Below, one piece after another: positions 62,820 to 64,000 of a stretch of 64,000 bases of DNA. Origin of the DNA: Paenibacillus sp. FSL K6-3182. GTDB taxonomy: Bacteria > Bacillota > Bacilli > Paenibacillales > Paenibacillaceae. Below the pieces are notes generated by a model. The model was not told the DNA's origin, searched no databases, and saw only the letters and a list, made by a program, of their open reading frames with translations. Each line of letters begins with the position of its first letter. The stretch's first letter is position 1. The stretch lies in the NCBI RefSeq assembly GCF_037976325.1, contig NZ_CP150265.1, positions 5,345,001 through 5,409,000 of the forward strand. The letters are read 5' to 3'. The translations under genes were made by a program, and so were the position numbers.

Positions 62820-64000
62820 TTAATTGATAAATTGCAAATATTGAAGCATCCGCTTCAGGATGGTAACTGCTTGAGCTCGTGTCGCTTCTTCCTTTGGAGA
62901 AAATGTGGAATCCGACAAACCTTGCATAACATTTGCATATCGGTTGATTGCTACCGATTCCAACGCCCAATCGGAAATGTCTCCCTGATCTGCGAATGGG
63001 TCAAGAACGAATTCCGCCGGATTAACCATTTTACCGGTGAATTCTATCGCTCGCGCAATCATCACAGCCATCTGCTCACGTGTGATGGTGTCGTGCGGTC
63101 GGAAAGAACCGTCTTCATAACCATTGATTATCCCTGCCTTACTGGCTGCTCCGACCGAACCTGAGAACCAAGTCCCTCCTCTAATATCCGAGAATTTCAA
63201 ATCTGTTACAGTAGCGGACAAACCAAGGGATCGTACGAGCAGTGCTGCGAACTGTGCCCTTGTAATACTTGCATCTGGTACAAATTCCTTATTAGTGATC
63301 CCATTGATAATAAGTTTGTTTGCCAGCAATTTGACGTCCTCTGAAGCCCAGTGTCCAACAAGATTGTTAAAGGATCTCTCCGATTCAATTACCGTGTAAA
63401 TACTGTTATGAGGGGAAAATATCGTTATCTCAAAACGATCATCTTCACGGGAAATTACCGAAGGCATAAAATGTAAGCCGTTATCGTCATCAACCCATAC
63501 TGCTGTCACTTTCGAAATATCCGAAGCAGCAGCAAACGAAAGTGTTCGACTGATATAGATGCCGCCGAAATCCGTGGCTTCTTTACCATCATATTCGACT
63601 TTGAAATCTACAGGACTTGCCAACATCTGCATGGATTCCATTTTTGCAACTCTACTTTTAATGGCATCTGCCGTTTCTTCGGCTAATTTTGTAATCGTAA
63701 TGGTGATCTTCGTATACCCGGGAATATTCTTAGCTATCTTTGCAGGAAGCAGATAACTGGCGCCAGCCACCTTTATTAGTAAGCCTGCATCAGACCATTT
63801 CTCTGCCGCATCGAGAAGAGCAGAAGCCGGAATATCAACCTTGACCACAGGATCCGTGTTCTGTACCTCGAGTACGAGTGCAGAATGTTTGCTCAAGGAG
63901 AAAGCTTGCGCCAGGACATCCGCAGTCACCGGAACTCTGACTACTGTTTGATTATTGTCATTCTTTTCTCTAGTCACAGGAACTTGAAGACTGCTGTTGC
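62820..64000 (-). CDS. S-layer homology (SLH) domain protein, N-terminus beyond window
   Basis: At least 393 residues, open to the window edge (an in-frame GTG at 63977 is internal). The last 175 residues are three SLH repeats (GHWASEDVKLLANKLIINGI; SGSVGAASKAGIINGYEDGS; DWALESVAINRYANVMQGLS), which bind pyruvylated cell-wall polymer. The preceding part is beta-rich. It is a cell-surface protein, first visible gene of the SLH-SGNH-GH127 operon, and may be a surface enzyme or polysaccharide binder; the missing N-terminus should tell. Confidence 0.88.
   Translation of the reverse strand, partial: NSSLQVPVTREKNDNNQTVVRVPVTADVLAQAFSLSKHSALVLEVQNTDPVVKVDIPASALLDAAEKWSDAGLLIKVAGASYLLPAKIAKNIPGYTKITITITKLAEETADAIKSRVAKMESMQMLASPVDFKVEYDGKEATDFGGIYISRTLSFAAASDISKVTAVWVDDDNGLHFMPSVISREDDRFEITIFSPHNSIYTVIESERSFNNLVGHWASEDVKLLANKLIINGITNKEFVPDASITRAQFAALLVRSLGLSATVTDLKFSDIRGGTWFSGSVGAASKAGIINGYEDGSFRPHDTITREQMAVMIARAIEFTGKMVNPAEFVLDPFADQGDISDWALESVAINRYANVMQGLSDSTFSPKEEATRAQAVTILKRMLQYLQFIN

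Noticed and set aside
62412..63164. 250-codon plus frame opposite the SGNH and SLH genes
   Set aside because: It crosses two genes supported by family motifs and ribosome sites; no motif in its own translation.

Overview
The window reads as chromosomal DNA of a spore-forming Gram-positive bacterium, most likely a Paenibacillus or close relative. Pointers are spoVR, a yraGF-adhB-yraED-like spore-coat operon, BclA/BclB-like collagen proteins of the exosporium, a YheC/YheD coat ATP-grasp protein, an S-layer-homology protein, GH51 and GH127 arabinofuranosidases, AGGAGG-type ribosome sites with many TTG/GTG starts, and moderate GC. No rRNA, tRNA or CRISPR array was seen.

Layout. 0-9.4 kb: zinc-ribbon protein (cut by the edge), a heterodimeric ABC exporter, abfA with an ArsR-type regulator, a GAF-GGDEF diguanylate cyclase and the only full-length spoVR. 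9.5-13.5 kb: exosporium/spore-surface genes. 13.5-17.5 kb: two decayed IS110-family elements plus small spore-type ORFs. 17.7-24.3 kb: HAAS protein with a broken PadR gene, two secreted serine hydrolases and an AgrC/AgrA-like two-component pair. 24.3-32.6 kb: a graveyard (AlkD-like, DHFR, DUF3231 copy, IS1182, IS3 relics, truncated spoVR copy) with a few intact genes (DUF3231, erythromycin esterase family, DinB, WGxxGxxG protein). 32.9-36 kb: OmpR-type two-component system with a lipoprotein. 37-39.5 kb: coat/AdhB operon. 40-50 kb: MRJP-like protein, amidohydrolase with divergent MarR, glycine-zipper protein, DinB, LysR/EamA pair, aldo-keto reductase with ArsR. 51-54 kb: repeats, third spoVR copy, recombinase and IS30 relics. 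54-57 kb: alpha/beta hydrolase, ctaA and TetR. 57-59.5 kb: an orphan toxin-tail/immunity cassette and a fourth spoVR copy. 59.7-64 kb: GH127, SGNH hydrolase and SLH protein in one operon.

The most unusual content is repetitive. (1) Three 5'-truncated spoVR copies share one left breakpoint about 56 codons into the gene; one looks like a mosaic made by gene conversion. (2) Two IS110-family relics of different sequence keep a conserved noncoding block of about 115 nt downstream of the transposase, a candidate bridge (guide) RNA, and both lie against copies of (3) a dispersed palindrome with a CCCGTTAG core, often paired with a GGCAGCC hairpin. (4) A second dispersed repeat sits behind spoVR-type terminators. 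The clearest regulatory design is the amidohydrolase/marR divergon: two consensus promoters with 17-nt spacers and two matching GTTAG-N4-CTAAC operators.
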